52,719 nucleotides of DNA from Ignavibacteria bacterium (GTDB lineage: Bacteria; Bacteroidota; Ignavibacteria; UBA10030), in the NCBI GenBank assembly GCA_016873805.1, contig VGVZ01000024.1, positions 1-52,719 on the forward strand, in the 5' to 3' direction. Positions within the stretch are counted from its first letter, which is position 1, and each line of letters starts with the position of its first letter. The position numbers and the translations under genes were made by a program. Shown here piece by piece: positions 7,776 through 16,143 of the stretch. The notes below the pieces were generated by a model. It ran no database searches. It was given only the letters and a program-made list of their open reading frames with translations, and was not told the DNA's origin.

Positions 7776-7830
7776 GATGGATGTTCGCGTTTGCCACGAC
7801 GCGGAAACGGGCATCACAAAGAAAGGAACT

Positions 7831-7907
7831 GTCATTCTGGCGAAAGCCAGAATCTGCATCACCGGGGAAACCCGGATACCCACCTGCCCACGCGTAGACA
7901 ATGACGG
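7831..7907. repeat. dRS3-like interspersed repeat
   Basis: Begins GTCATTCTGGCGAAAGCCAG, with a perfect 8-bp hairpin ATTCTGGC-GAAA-GCCAGAAT (7834-7853), a second stem CCGGG-GAAA-CCCGG, and ends AGACAATGACGG, so the ends (GTCATT / AATGAC) are inverted. The pattern matches the widely distributed ATTCCCGCGAAAGCGGGAAT-type elements. A related pair is at 20072-20147. Confidence 0.6.
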
Positions 7908-7931
7908 ACGGGACCGCCGCACCTGAAGCAC

Positions 7932-8224
7932 ACCTCTTCAAAAGGACAAACCGCAAGAAGATGGACTGATCTTGCCTCAAAAGAGGAATCAGAGGGGACT
8001 TGATCCAAACCTCAGAAGAGAGATCCCGCCGATACTGGTTCTCGGTCCACCTGCGGTTGGTCAGACAATGACATGTCGTGATAACACACCACGAATGATC
8101 TTTTCAGTCCTTCCTTCACGATTTGTGTACTTCGACGTCGACTAACGTCCATAATCGTCTCCCCAAAAGAGAAATCGGTTGCCAAAAAGATCTCAAATCA
8201 TGATATTGAATCACTAATCCGAAT
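7932..8224. other. Gap without a gene
   Basis: About 290 bases between the repeats and the next lipoprotein gene. No frame looks protein-like, and no terminator or convincing promoter was found; it is AT-richer than its surroundings toward 8120-8220, where a promoter for the lipoprotein gene would lie. Confidence 0.4.
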
Positions 8225-8698
8225 ATGCGCATCCAATCGTTCATCATCCCCATCATCCTCCTCTCGATGATCCACGTGGGCTGTGGCACACCGGTGAAGA
8301 GCCGAAGCGACGCGGAGCTACTCGCGGCAGACTTCGCGTTCGCTGCGATGTCGGAAGCCCATGGCCCTGTTGCCGCGTTCGATGCCTATCTCGACGACGA
8401 TGCGATTCAACTTCCTCACGGAGCTGAGCCAATCTTCGGTCGGGACGATATCGTGCGCGAGATGGCCGAAGGTCCTCCTTTCACCCTCCTGTGGACTCCG
8501 GTGAAGGCGGAGGTTGCACGATCCGGCGAGCTCGGGTACACGTGGGGAACCTATGTCGCAGAGTCAAAAGACGCCGACGGGAAAATCCAGCGACGGCAGG
8601 GAAAATATACGAACGTTTGGCGCAAGCAGGATGACGGCTCATGGAAGGTGATTCTGGACATGGGCAATCACACTCCGGAGTCACGCTCGCCGCAGTAA
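8225..8698 (+). CDS. SnoaL/DUF4440-like lipoprotein
   Basis: A 157-residue lipoprotein: signal peptide at residues 1-19 with a lipobox ending at the Cys of HVGCGTP. The mature part has the NTF2/SnoaL fold pattern of DUF4440 proteins: an N-terminal helix with AADFAFAAMS, the ...DDDAIQLPHGAEPIFGRD strand region, and the closing W-x-YTNVWRKQDDGSWKVILD block. Such proteins bind small ligands or act as periplasmic accessory factors; no catalytic residue set can be assigned. No strong Shine-Dalgarno is seen. It stands 72 nt upstream of the PLP enzyme and may share its transcript. Confidence 0.8.
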   Translation: MRIQSFIIPIILLSMIHVGCGTPVKSRSDAELLAADFAFAAMSEAHGPVAAFDAYLDDDAIQLPHGAEPIFGRDDIVREMAEGPPFTLLWTPVKAEVARSGELGYTWGTYVAESKDADGKIQRRQGKYTNVWRKQDDGSWKVILDMGNHTPESRSPQ

Positions 8699-8770
8699 CG
8701 CTCAGCACAGGACCTCGAGCGACGGAGGTGCGGAACCAGTTCCTCCAAACGACTGAAGAAAGAACATACG

Positions 8771-10063
8771 ATGACGAAGAAACAAATCTTCAAGAAATCA
8801 CGTGTTGTGACCATCGACGGGAAGAAGCTCCGCCCTGAGAGCCTGATGATGTCATACGGGTATCATCCCGAATGGTCTGAGGGTGCCTTGAAGTGTCCGA
8901 TCTTTCAGACATCCACATTCGTCTTCGAGAGCGCTGAGAAAGGAAAGGCGTTCTTTGAAATCGCGTACGGATTGCGTGATGACGTCTCACAGGAACAACT
9001 CGGGCTGATCTACAGCCGCCTCAACAATCCCGATTTGGAAATCCTGGAGGATCGGTTGACGCTGTGGGACGAGGCGGAAGATTGCGCCGTATTCGAAAGC
9101 GGGATGGGGGCAATCAGCAGCTGCTTCACGACGTTTCTCAAACCGGGAGATCTGGTCCTCTTCAGCGAACCTGTCTACGGCGGGACCGACTACTTCCTCA
9201 ACAACATCCTGACGAAATTCGGTATCGATGTTCTGGGATTCCAGGCGCAGACCGACCCCGCTGAAGTCGAACAGATGCTGAAACGATCGGGCAAAGCAGA
9301 CAGGTTGGCGATGGTCTACATTGAGACCCCCGCGAATCCTACGAACGATCTCGTTGACATCGGCGCGTTCAGCGATCTCGCCAAGAATTACTCGACAAGC
9401 GAGAAGAGAGTCCTCGTTGCCATCGACAACACGTTTCTCGGACCGCTGTGGCAACATCCTCTCAAACACGGAGCCGATCTCGTTCTCTATTCCGCCACAA
9501 AGTTCATCGGCGGTCACAGCGATGTCATTGCCGGCGCCTGCCTTGGATCTGCGGAAATGATCAAAGATGTGAAGGCAACGCGTACCTTTTTCGGCGCGAT
9601 GGCCGGACCGTGGAGCGGATGGCTCCTCCTGCGAAGTCTGGAAACCCTCAAGATGCGGATGACCCAACAAATGGAAAACGCCAAGATCGTAGCCGATTTT
9701 CTCACGACCCATCCGAAGATCGAAAAGGTGTACTATCCGAACCTGCTCAAAGAGGGAAGCAAACAGTACGAGGTCTACAAGAAACAGTGCCTTTCCCCTG
9801 GTTCCATGATTTCATTCGATATCAAAGGGGGAGAGAAGGAGGCATTCCGATTCCTGAATGGCCTCTCGATGATCAAGCTCGCGGTCAGTCTTGGAGGCAC
9901 AGAATCGCTCGCGGAGCATCCTGCAACAATGACGCACTCGGACATCGAGCCGGCGATGCAGAAGGCAATGGGCATTACAGAGAAGATGGTACGGCTTTCC
10001 GTCGGCGTCGAAAACGTCGACGATATCATCGCATGCATCAACCATGCGCTGGAGAACGCGTAA
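8771..10063 (+). CDS. Cys/Met metabolism PLP-dependent enzyme (cystathionine gamma-synthase family)
   Basis: A 430-residue trans-sulfuration family enzyme. The PLP Schiff-base Lys244 lies in YSATKFIGGHSD; the family's YSRLNNPD-x-x-LE block is at about residues 80-90, ESGMGAISS near 112-120 (phosphate binding), and AIDNTFLGP near 218-226. The C-terminal SLGGTESLAEHPATMTH stretch and RLSVGVE finish are typical of methionine gamma-lyase, cystathionine beta/gamma-lyase and synthase enzymes. Substrate cannot be decided from sequence; the insertion (RDDVSQEQLGLIY) places it with the cystathionine gamma-synthase-family proteins lacking a defined substrate. A GAAGAAAG site precedes the ATG. No riboswitch was seen upstream. 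Confidence 0.9.
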   Translation: MTKKQIFKKSRVVTIDGKKLRPESLMMSYGYHPEWSEGALKCPIFQTSTFVFESAEKGKAFFEIAYGLRDDVSQEQLGLIYSRLNNPDLEILEDRLTLWDEAEDCAVFESGMGAISSCFTTFLKPGDLVLFSEPVYGGTDYFLNNILTKFGIDVLGFQAQTDPAEVEQMLKRSGKADRLAMVYIETPANPTNDLVDIGAFSDLAKNYSTSEKRVLVAIDNTFLGPLWQHPLKHGADLVLYSATKFIGGHSDVIAGACLGSAEMIKDVKATRTFFGAMAGPWSGWLLLRSLETLKMRMTQQMENAKIVADFLTTHPKIEKVYYPNLLKEGSKQYEVYKKQCLSPGSMISFDIKGGEKEAFRFLNGLSMIKLAVSLGGTESLAEHPATMTHSDIEPAMQKAMGITEKMVRLSVGVENVDDIIACINHALENA

Positions 10064-10138
10064 CGTGCGCCACATGCGCGTGTAATCACAAACAACCGGT
10101 TGTATCCATGGAATCGTGACCGATCGGAGGAAGATACG

Positions 10139-10498
10139 ATGGCCAGCGAGATGAACTACCTCGCGGTGGTTGCGACGGCCCTTGTCATGTTCGGGCTTGG
10201 AGCGGGATGGTACTCCCCCCTCCTCTTCGGAAAGAAATGGCAGGAGCTTGTCGGGAAATCAGAGGATGAGTTGAAGAGAGCCGACATGACGAGGATCTTC
10301 GGCTTGAGCTTTCTCGCGTACCTGGTTGCCAGCTATGTGCTCGCACATTTCGTGTTGTTCACCGAGGCAAGCACGCCCACAACCTTGCTCATCAACAACC
10401 TCTTTCAGCGACAGTCGCTGCGACTCTGGGCAATTGACGCATCATACTACTTCTTCGCATTCTGCCTCGGCGGAGTCATCCTCGCCATCTGGCACTGA
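10139..10498 (+). CDS. DUF1761-like membrane protein, apparently shortened
   Basis: Start chosen at the ATG at 10139, preceded by CGGAGGAAG, rather than an earlier in-frame ATG at 10100 with no ribosome site. The 119-residue product begins MASEMNYLAVVATALVMFGL and carries the GAGWYSPLLFGKKWQ and LAYLVASYVLAHFVLF segments of DUF1761 proteins, then jumps to INNLFQRQSLRLWAIDASYY and a last helix ending in ILAIWH. In family members a hydrophobic helix of about 20 residues (with a GFW-x-WLGF type motif) normally lies between those parts, so an in-frame internal deletion is likely. Function of the family is unknown. Confidence 0.65.
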   Translation: MASEMNYLAVVATALVMFGLGAGWYSPLLFGKKWQELVGKSEDELKRADMTRIFGLSFLAYLVASYVLAHFVLFTEASTPTTLLINNLFQRQSLRLWAIDASYYFFAFCLGGVILAIWH

Positions 10499-10509
10499 AC
10501 AGGAGATTG

Positions 10510-10563
10510 ATGATCGAGAGGAAGCCGCGAGTTGTCATCGGGCTTCTCACCCCCCCCACGTGA
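10510..10563 (+). CDS. Possible 17-residue leader peptide before xdhC-like gene
   Basis: ATG at 10510 has a good ribosome site (AGGAG, 4 nt spacing) right after the DUF1761 stop. The frame reads 17 residues (M-I-E-R-K-P-R-V-V-I-G-L-L-T-P-P-T) and its TGA overlaps the next ATG as TGATG, the arrangement used for translational coupling. It passes through a run of eight C; one more C would fuse it to the XdhC frame. So it is either a coupling leader, or the true start of XdhC broken by a homopolymer error or slippage. Confidence 0.35.
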   Translation: MIERKPRVVIGLLTPPT

Positions 10564-11699
10564 TGAGCGAACGCAAAGAGGTCATCGAACGATCCATGTA
10601 TCTTGCGAGTACCGGTTCGCCCGGAGTCCTCGCAACGATCGTCCGCACCAGCGGTTCAACATATCGCCGGGCCGGCACTCGGATGCTGATCGAGGCCGAG
10701 GGGAAACTCACGGGCTTCATCAGCGCGGGATGCCTTGAGTCCGATCTCTCCGAGCACGCGAAACGCGTGCTTGTCACCTCGCAAGCCGCGCGTGTATCGT
10801 ACGATACCACCGCCGAGGACGATATTATCTGGGGACTGGGCCTCGGCTGCAACGGTCTCGTCGAAATCCTCCTCGAACCCGTCTCCTCCCCCAGCGCAAG
10901 GGCCAAACTTGAGATTCTCTCCCGGGCTCTGCAAACGACCTCCAAGGGATACCTGGTCACAGTCGTTGAATCGACACACCCTGCCGCGGGCACCGGATCG
11001 TATCTGTTTGCCGAGAACGAAGGAAACATCCTGAGCGATCTCAAAGATCCACAACTGCGCCTCCAGCTCGAACGCGAAATTCACCGCCAGTCGGAGAATA
11101 TTCACCCGTGGTACACGACAGTTGGATTCGAGGGCTACCATCTGGCGCTGATGGTCGAGTTCCTTTCGCCCCCAATGGCCTTGACGATTTTCGGTTCAGG
11201 ACCCGACATTGCGCCCATCGTGGAGCTCGCTCAGTCGCTCGGATGGAACACGACGGTCATCGACAAGCATCCCGAAGCCGAACTTCGAAAACGCTTCCCC
11301 AAGGCACATTCCGTCAGGACGCTGAGCGTTCCGGTCTCCATCGAATCGTTCGCGATCGACGAACAGTCTGTAGTCCTCATCATGACGCACAACTACTTGG
11401 TCGATATCGAATTGTTGCGCGTGCTTCTTCCTTCCTCCGTTCGGTACATCGGCCTGCTCGGTCCGAAACGAAGGGGAGAGCAGATCCTGGACACACTGCG
11501 TACGGAGGGAATGGAAATCACCGGGGAGCAACTTCTGCGATTGCACTCGCCGATCGGCCTGGACATCGGTTCCGAAACCTCGGCAGAGATTGCGCTTTCC
11601 ATCGTCTCGGAGATTCAGACGGTACGTTCTCATCGGTCGGGCGGCTTCCTGCGCGATCGAAACTCTACCATTCACGACAAATCTCAGGAGGCATCATAG
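10563..11699 (+). CDS. XdhC/CoxI family protein
   Basis: A 378-residue XdhC/CoxI-type maturation factor. The N-terminal half shows VLATIVRTSGSTYRRAGTRM and the conserved SAGCLESDL (about residues 58-66), with GLGLGCNGLVEILLEP near 95-110; the C-terminal Rossmann domain has LTIFGSGPDIAPIV and MTHNYLVDIELL ... YIGLLGPKRR. XdhC proteins bind molybdenum cofactor and help insert it, in sulfurated form, into xanthine dehydrogenase or CO-dehydrogenase-like enzymes. It is followed after 18 nt by a MobA-like transferase, the usual partner. No molybdenum hydroxylase subunit is in the window, so the client is elsewhere. Start at 10563 chosen because the family begins near MSERKEV; in-frame codons upstream are low-complexity. 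Confidence 0.88.
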   Translation: MSERKEVIERSMYLASTGSPGVLATIVRTSGSTYRRAGTRMLIEAEGKLTGFISAGCLESDLSEHAKRVLVTSQAARVSYDTTAEDDIIWGLGLGCNGLVEILLEPVSSPSARAKLEILSRALQTTSKGYLVTVVESTHPAAGTGSYLFAENEGNILSDLKDPQLRLQLEREIHRQSENIHPWYTTVGFEGYHLALMVEFLSPPMALTIFGSGPDIAPIVELAQSLGWNTTVIDKHPEAELRKRFPKAHSVRTLSVPVSIESFAIDEQSVVLIMTHNYLVDIELLRVLLPSSVRYIGLLGPKRRGEQILDTLRTEGMEITGEQLLRLHSPIGLDIGSETSAEIALSIVSEIQTVRSHRSGGFLRDRNSTIHDKSQEAS

Positions 11700-11717
11700 A
11701 ACTGAAAGGGGCACCAG

Positions 11718-12311
11718 GTGAAACCTTTCAACGAAGCGAAGCGAATCGGCATCGTTGTTCTGGCAGCTGGTGATTCACGCCGACTCGGTCAACCGAAGCA
11801 GTTGCTTTCATACAAAGGAAAGACGCTCCTGCGACATATTGTCGACGTTGCCTGTGACGCAGGGGCATCAGATGTTTCTGTCGTTCTTGGAGCGCATCGG
11901 GAGGTCCTGGAACGTGAACTCCGCCCCGAGGTTTCAACAATCAGGAATGATGAGTGGAAAGAAGGCCTTGCCTCCTCGGTACGGGCAGCCGTCAATCACC
12001 TCGGCGGCGACATGGACGCACTCCTGTTCATGACGGTCGATCAGCCTCACGTCGACGTTCATCTTCTGCAGTCCATCTTTTTTTCGTATCTTCAGTCCTC
12101 AGCGAGAGTCGTTGCATGCACGTACGGCGGAACATCGGGCATTCCGGCTCTCTTCGATCGCTCCTTCTTTTCCACTTTGCGGCAATTGGAAGGTGACCGC
12201 GGAGCCAAGGAGATTATCGCTTCCATGGGGAAGGAGGTCCGATTGATTCCGTTCCCTCAGGGGGCGATCGATATCGATACGCTCTCCGACTACGACACAA
12301 TCTCATCATGA
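11718..12311 (+). CDS. MobA-like NTP transferase (MocA-type)
   Basis: A 197-residue nucleotidyltransferase with GTG start (AGGGG 8 nt upstream). The nucleotide-binding VLAAGDSRRLGQPKQLL is at residues 14-30 (LAAGxSxRxGxxK pattern), and MTVDQPHVDV near 105-114 gives the conserved metal-binding Asp. The GIPALFDRSFF and GDRGAKEII blocks match the molybdenum cofactor cytidylyltransferase (MocA) group, which makes MCD for Mo hydroxylases. Pairing with XdhC supports that role. Its stop overlaps the next ATG (ATGA), so the methyltransferase is translationally coupled. Confidence 0.87.
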   Translation: MKPFNEAKRIGIVVLAAGDSRRLGQPKQLLSYKGKTLLRHIVDVACDAGASDVSVVLGAHREVLERELRPEVSTIRNDEWKEGLASSVRAAVNHLGGDMDALLFMTVDQPHVDVHLLQSIFFSYLQSSARVVACTYGGTSGIPALFDRSFFSTLRQLEGDRGAKEIIASMGKEVRLIPFPQGAIDIDTLSDYDTISS

Positions 12312-13576
12312 GCAGGAACCACACATTGCCTGCGTCACACATCCTGCGCCGGCGTGAACGAGCTTCCGGGCCCGGAGCCCATCTTCGGCATCTCCTGAAG
12401 ACCATGGAGCCCAGCGTCTCCTCCTTGTCGATCGGCGATCACCGGATTCCCCTGTACGCCGCGGAATTTTGGACCTCGAGACAGCGGCAAGCATTGTCAA
12501 TCCACGAAGTGTCGTATCGTGCGTGCTTCAAAGCTCAGCTTCCGCAGTTCTTCATCGAGCGACTCACGACTCCGGGGGACACGGTCTATGATCCCTTCAG
12601 CGGGCGAGGGACAACGATCGTTCAGGCCGGAATCTCCGAACGCCACATCATCGGCAACGATGTCAATCCGTTGAGCACGATTCTCTCGAAGCCGCGGTTT
12701 TTCATTCCTTCCCTCGACGACGTACGGACGAGATTGGCGTCGATTGCACCGACCAGACGTCGGTCGCGCCGCCGCGACCTTTCCATGTTCTATCATCCGC
12801 AGACGGAATCAGAAATCTTTTCGCTTCGAGCGTATCTTGCCTCCCGCAAGCGGGATCGCTCAGAGGATGAGATCGACGCGTGGATCAGAATGGTCGCCAC
12901 CAATCGACTCTCCGGTCACTCCAGAGGATTTTTCTCGGTCTATTCGCTTCCACCCAATCAGGCGGTCACACCCGATCGGCAGATACTGATCAACAAGAAA
13001 CTGAAGCAGACCCCGGAGTATCGCGACACACGGGCGCTCATCATCCGCAAATCAAAAAGTCTATTGCGGGATCTCTCCCCCACGGAAATCAGCACGCTCA
13101 GGACTGTCGGCCGGAGGGGCATGTTCCTGAACAGCGATGCTCGGCGCACGCGCGCGATCCCCACCGAGAGCGTCCAGCTTACTGTCACCTCCCCTCCGTT
13201 TCTGGATGTTGTGAACTATTCCACCGACAATTGGCTCCGGTGCTGGTTCAACGAAATCGACGATCGGGAGATCGCCGCCGGGATTACGCATACCCGGAAT
13301 GTGACCGAGTGGTGCGATGTGATGCGGCACGTATTGTGGGAATTATTTCGAGTCACGCGTTCCGGAGGTTGGGTCGTGTTCGAAGTTGGGGAAGTTCGAA
13401 AGAAGTCCGTTCGCCTGGAAGAGCATGTTATCCCACTCGGCATATCTGAGGGCTTCGAGTGTGCCGGGGTTCTGATCAATTCACAGGTCTTCACGAAGAC
13501 CTCGAATATCTGGGGAATCACAAATAACACTGGGGGAACGAACACGAATCGAATGGTCGTTTTTCAGAAACCATGA
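12308..13576 (+). CDS. DNA methyltransferase, N4-cytosine/N6-adenine type, no restriction partner
   Basis: A 422-residue SAM-dependent DNA methyltransferase. Motif I is DPFSGRGTT beginning at residue 95, with GNDVNPL acting as motif II; the catalytic motif IV is TSPPF at 294-298, the (S/T)PP(F/Y) form seen in N4-cytosine enzymes. About 200 residues, presumably target recognition, lie between. The end carries SGGWVVFEVGE strand motifs. No restriction endonuclease or specificity gene is adjacent, so it looks like an orphan (regulatory or protective) methylase. It is embedded in an operon by 4-nt overlaps on both sides. A later in-frame ATG at 12404 is an alternative start. Confidence 0.83.
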   Translation: MSRNHTLPASHILRRRERASGPGAHLRHLLKTMEPSVSSLSIGDHRIPLYAAEFWTSRQRQALSIHEVSYRACFKAQLPQFFIERLTTPGDTVYDPFSGRGTTIVQAGISERHIIGNDVNPLSTILSKPRFFIPSLDDVRTRLASIAPTRRRSRRRDLSMFYHPQTESEIFSLRAYLASRKRDRSEDEIDAWIRMVATNRLSGHSRGFFSVYSLPPNQAVTPDRQILINKKLKQTPEYRDTRALIIRKSKSLLRDLSPTEISTLRTVGRRGMFLNSDARRTRAIPTESVQLTVTSPPFLDVVNYSTDNWLRCWFNEIDDREIAAGITHTRNVTEWCDVMRHVLWELFRVTRSGGWVVFEVGEVRKKSVRLEEHVIPLGISEGFECAGVLINSQVFTKTSNIWGITNNTGGTNTNRMVVFQKP

Positions 13577-13959
13577 ATGGTTCAAAGGGAGGCGCGATGG
13601 AAACAGGGACTCGCGGAGGATTCCAGCGAAACGTCTTTTGGGCGCTCATCCTGATCGCAGCAGGCGTTCTGTTTCTTCTCGACAACTTTCATCTTTTGGA
13701 TGTGGGATCGGTCGGACGACTGTGGCCGCTGATCATCGTGGCAATCGGGTTCGAGCAACTGATCCGATCCCGGACGCCCCATCAGCGCCTGAATGCATGC
13801 TGGTGGCTCTTCGTTGGTGCCTGGATTTTCATCAGCTACAATAGAGTATTTGATCTCACATTCCGAGACACATGGCCGCTGCTTCTGATCGCATGGGGAG
13901 TTGAACTCATCCTTCGCAATTCCATTCGTCGTCGTGTCCAATCATCCACGGAGAGGTAA
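13573..13959 (+). CDS. Small DUF5668/LiaI-LiaF-like membrane protein
   Basis: A 128-residue protein with four predicted membrane helices in two pairs, each carrying the W-P-L-(I/L) turn typical of LiaI/LiaF transmembrane regions (GRLWPLIIVAIGF near 49-61, DTWPLLLIAWGVELIL near 96-111). The start overlaps the methyltransferase stop (ATGA); an ATG at 13597 with GGAGG upstream is a strong alternative. It is directly followed by a larger paralogue, so the two probably act together as envelope stress sensor-type membrane proteins (inference from Lia family). Confidence 0.75.
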   Translation: MNGSKGGAMETGTRGGFQRNVFWALILIAAGVLFLLDNFHLLDVGSVGRLWPLIIVAIGFEQLIRSRTPHQRLNACWWLFVGAWIFISYNRVFDLTFRDTWPLLLIAWGVELILRNSIRRRVQSSTER

Positions 13960-13963
13960 CATC

Positions 13964-14680
13964 ATGGCTAGCGCAACACGCATTCGCTTTTCGGCCCAGA
14001 TGACGATCGGTCTGGTCGTCATCACCGTCGGTTTGATCTTCCTGCTCGGGAATCTCGACCTCATCGAAGTTCGCGACTATCTTCGATACTGGCCCGTGCT
14101 CTTGATCCTTGTCGGCCTGCCCCGTACCATTCAGCCCCCCGGTTCACCGGGTCGCATGTTCGGTTTCTTCCTCATTGGAATCGGAGTGCTGTTGCTTCTT
14201 GATGCGATCGCGTACTTCGACATCCGGTTCTGGGATTTCTGGCCGCTCATTCTCATCCTCATTGGATTGGCGCTCCTGAAACGATCCACCAGATCACGAT
14301 TGCGGCCCACGGTGCTCTCCGGCTCGGGAGAAGCGTCGATGCAGGGTGAAGAAGCATTGAACGAATTCGTCCTCCTCGGAGGCAAAAACCTGGTCAGCAC
14401 CACAACCGACTTCAAAGGTGGCGCTGCGACGGCGATCATGGGAGGGTGCAAGATCGATCTCCGCAAAGCGTCCATGAAGGGGGAATCGGCAGTCATCGAC
14501 GTCTTCACATTCTGGGGAGGAATTGAACTCATTGTCCCGGACGATTGGAGCATCGCCTTAGAGGGCGTGCCCATTCTGGGAGGAATGGAAGACAAATCCG
14601 TTCCGCCAAAGGGAAAGAGCCCGAAGACCCTCGTGATCAAGGGATACGCAATCATGGGAGGCGTTGAAATCAAAAACTGA
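13964..14680 (+). CDS. LiaF-like protein (DUF5668 + C-terminal LiaF domain)
   Basis: Start set at the ATG at 13964 after GGAGAGG, just 4 nt past the preceding stop. The 238-residue product has four helices (about residues 11-100) with the YWPVLLILVGL and FWPLILILIGLALL repeats, then a soluble beta-rich domain: FVLLGGKNLVSTTTDFKGG ... AIMGGCKIDLRKA ... VFTFWGGIELIVPDDW ... GYAIMGGVEI, a beta-solenoid-like series of G-G turns as in LiaF / cell-wall-active antibiotic response proteins. LiaF restrains a LiaRS-type sensor kinase in Firmicutes; here no such kinase is adjacent. Forms a tandem pair with the preceding paralogue. Confidence 0.82.
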   Translation: MASATRIRFSAQMTIGLVVITVGLIFLLGNLDLIEVRDYLRYWPVLLILVGLPRTIQPPGSPGRMFGFFLIGIGVLLLLDAIAYFDIRFWDFWPLILILIGLALLKRSTRSRLRPTVLSGSGEASMQGEEALNEFVLLGGKNLVSTTTDFKGGAATAIMGGCKIDLRKASMKGESAVIDVFTFWGGIELIVPDDWSIALEGVPILGGMEDKSVPPKGKSPKTLVIKGYAIMGGVEIKN

Positions 14681-14723
14681 CGACACTCACCCATCATCCC
14701 GACGGGAGCAGACCTGAACCCTC

Positions 14724-15650
14724 ATGACGCACGAGATCATTCCATACGGCGGCTGGCAGAAATGCCTCCGCCTCGCAAACGACAATTGCGACCTCATCAT
14801 CACGACGGAAGTCGGACCGCGTGTTATCCGATATGGCCTGGTCGGACAACCGAACGAGTTCGTGGAATACCCCGATCAGATGGGACAGACGGGGGGTACC
14901 GCATACCGCAGCTATGGAGGACACCGACTGTGGGTTGCCCCGGAGGACAAAGTCAGAACGTATTTTCCTGACAACGCCCCGATTGGATGGAAAGTCGAAA
15001 ACAACAGCGCCACACTCGTCGCGCCCACTGAGAAGTCTACCGGACTGCAGAAGGCAATCACGCTGACACTGGACGAGGATTCTTCGCACGTGAAGGTCAT
15101 TCACCGCATTACGAATCGTTCCGCCAATCCTCAAACGCTTGCCGCGTGGGCACTCAGCGTGATGGCACCCGGTGGCCGTGCAATCTTCCCTCACGAACCG
15201 TATCGTCCGCATCCCGATTCGCTCCTGCCGGTCAGGCCTCTGGTCTTCTGGAGCTACACGGATATGACGGACGGCAGATGGAACTGGGGAACGAAGTTCA
15301 TCCAGCTCTTCCAGGACGCGAAAGCGGAGAGGCCTCAGAAAATCGGTGTGTTGTGTTCCCTGGGATGGGCCGCGTACGCAAACCGGAAACACCTGTTTGT
15401 GAAACGATTTCCTCACGCCCCGAACGTGAGCTACGCCGACTTCGGGTGCAATCTGGAACTCTTCACCAACGCCCGGATGCTGGAAGTGGAGAGTCTCAGC
15501 CCTCTGGTGACACTGGCCCCCGGAGAGGCGGTGACCCACAAGGAAGAGTGGTATCTCTACGACGGTGTGTCACTGGGAACTCGTGATGAGGATTTGGACG
15601 TTCAATTGAAGCAATACCTTGAGCAATCCCAACCGGAGATATCCGCATGA
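14724..15650 (+). CDS. DUF4380 protein (galactose-mutarotase-like fold)
   Basis: A 308-residue beta-rich protein of the DUF4380 type. Visible family features are the N-terminal [13 protein letters not shown], the [11 protein letters not shown] strand, [11 protein letters not shown] near 70-80, [20 protein letters not shown], and the closing [13 protein letters not shown]. The fold resembles aldose-1-epimerase/mutarotase domains, suggesting sugar binding, but catalytic residues cannot be assigned. No signal peptide, so cytoplasmic. Its stop overlaps the next ATG by four bases. Confidence 0.78.
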   Translation: MTHEIIPYGGWQKCLRLANDNCDLIITTEVGPRVIRYGLVGQPNEFVEYPDQMGQTGGTAYRSYGGHRLWVAPEDKVRTYFPDNAPIGWKVENNSATLVAPTEKSTGLQKAITLTLDEDSSHVKVIHRITNRSANPQTLAAWALSVMAPGGRAIFPHEPYRPHPDSLLPVRPLVFWSYTDMTDGRWNWGTKFIQLFQDAKAERPQKIGVLCSLGWAAYANRKHLFVKRFPHAPNVSYADFGCNLELFTNARMLEVESLSPLVTLAPGEAVTHKEEWYLYDGVSLGTRDEDLDVQLKQYLEQSQPEISA

Positions 15651-15973
15651 TTATTTCGACGACGCCTTCTCTCGAGGGGAAGCCGGTGGTGAAGTATCTT
15701 GGTCTCGTCTCCGGCGAGGCGATTCTCGGCGCGAATTTGTTCAAAGATCTGTTTGCAAACATCCGTGATATTGTCGGCGGACGATCCGCGGCATACGAAA
15801 AGGAATTGCGGAAAGCAAAGGAGCTTGCGATTGAAGAGATGGTTCGTGAGGCGAGAGCACTTGGAGTAAACGCGATCGTCGCCGTGGATCTCGACTACGA
15901 ATCGATCGCCGGAAACAGCGGCAATCTCCTGATGGTCAGTGCAAGCGGAACCGCGATTATCACGAAGGAGTAG
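15647..15973 (+). CDS. YbjQ family (DUF74) protein
   Basis: A 108-residue protein of the YbjQ/DUF74 family, homopentameric beta-barrel proteins described as heavy-metal-binding-like, role not established. Family marks: [17 protein letters not shown] (about 18-34), a central charged helix, and [16 protein letters not shown] (about 65-80) with the final G-T-A strand. Translationally coupled to the DUF4380 gene (ATGA overlap). Followed by a GACGGGAgttccTTCCCGTC hairpin at about 15980-15998 that lacks a U-tract, so termination there is doubtful. Confidence 0.88.
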   Translation: MIISTTPSLEGKPVVKYLGLVSGEAILGANLFKDLFANIRDIVGGRSAAYEKELRKAKELAIEEMVREARALGVNAIVAVDLDYESIAGNSGNLLMVSASGTAIITKE

Positions 15974-16143
15974 GCCGGTTGGACGGGAGTTCCTTCCCGT
16001 CTGATATCACTGAGATCCCCTCTCATCCACAATGTTGATAGACCCTTCCCGACTGATTTGGAAGGAGACTCATGTGAGGTCGGAGCAAATCATTCATCCG
16101 GCCTTCGTCAATCCACATTTGTATTCCCAACCGGAGGTACATC

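Noticed and set aside
7572..7926. Short frames inside the REP and dRS3 repeats
   Set aside because: They repeat the same Arg/Pro/Ser-rich peptides encoded by the repeated DNA and lack ribosome sites.
14694..15539. Leftward open frame (281 codons)
   Set aside because: Mirror of the DUF4380 gene; Arg/His/Cys-rich composition without domains.
15979..15999. Terminator after the YbjQ gene
   Set aside because: GC-rich hairpin is present but no T-run follows.
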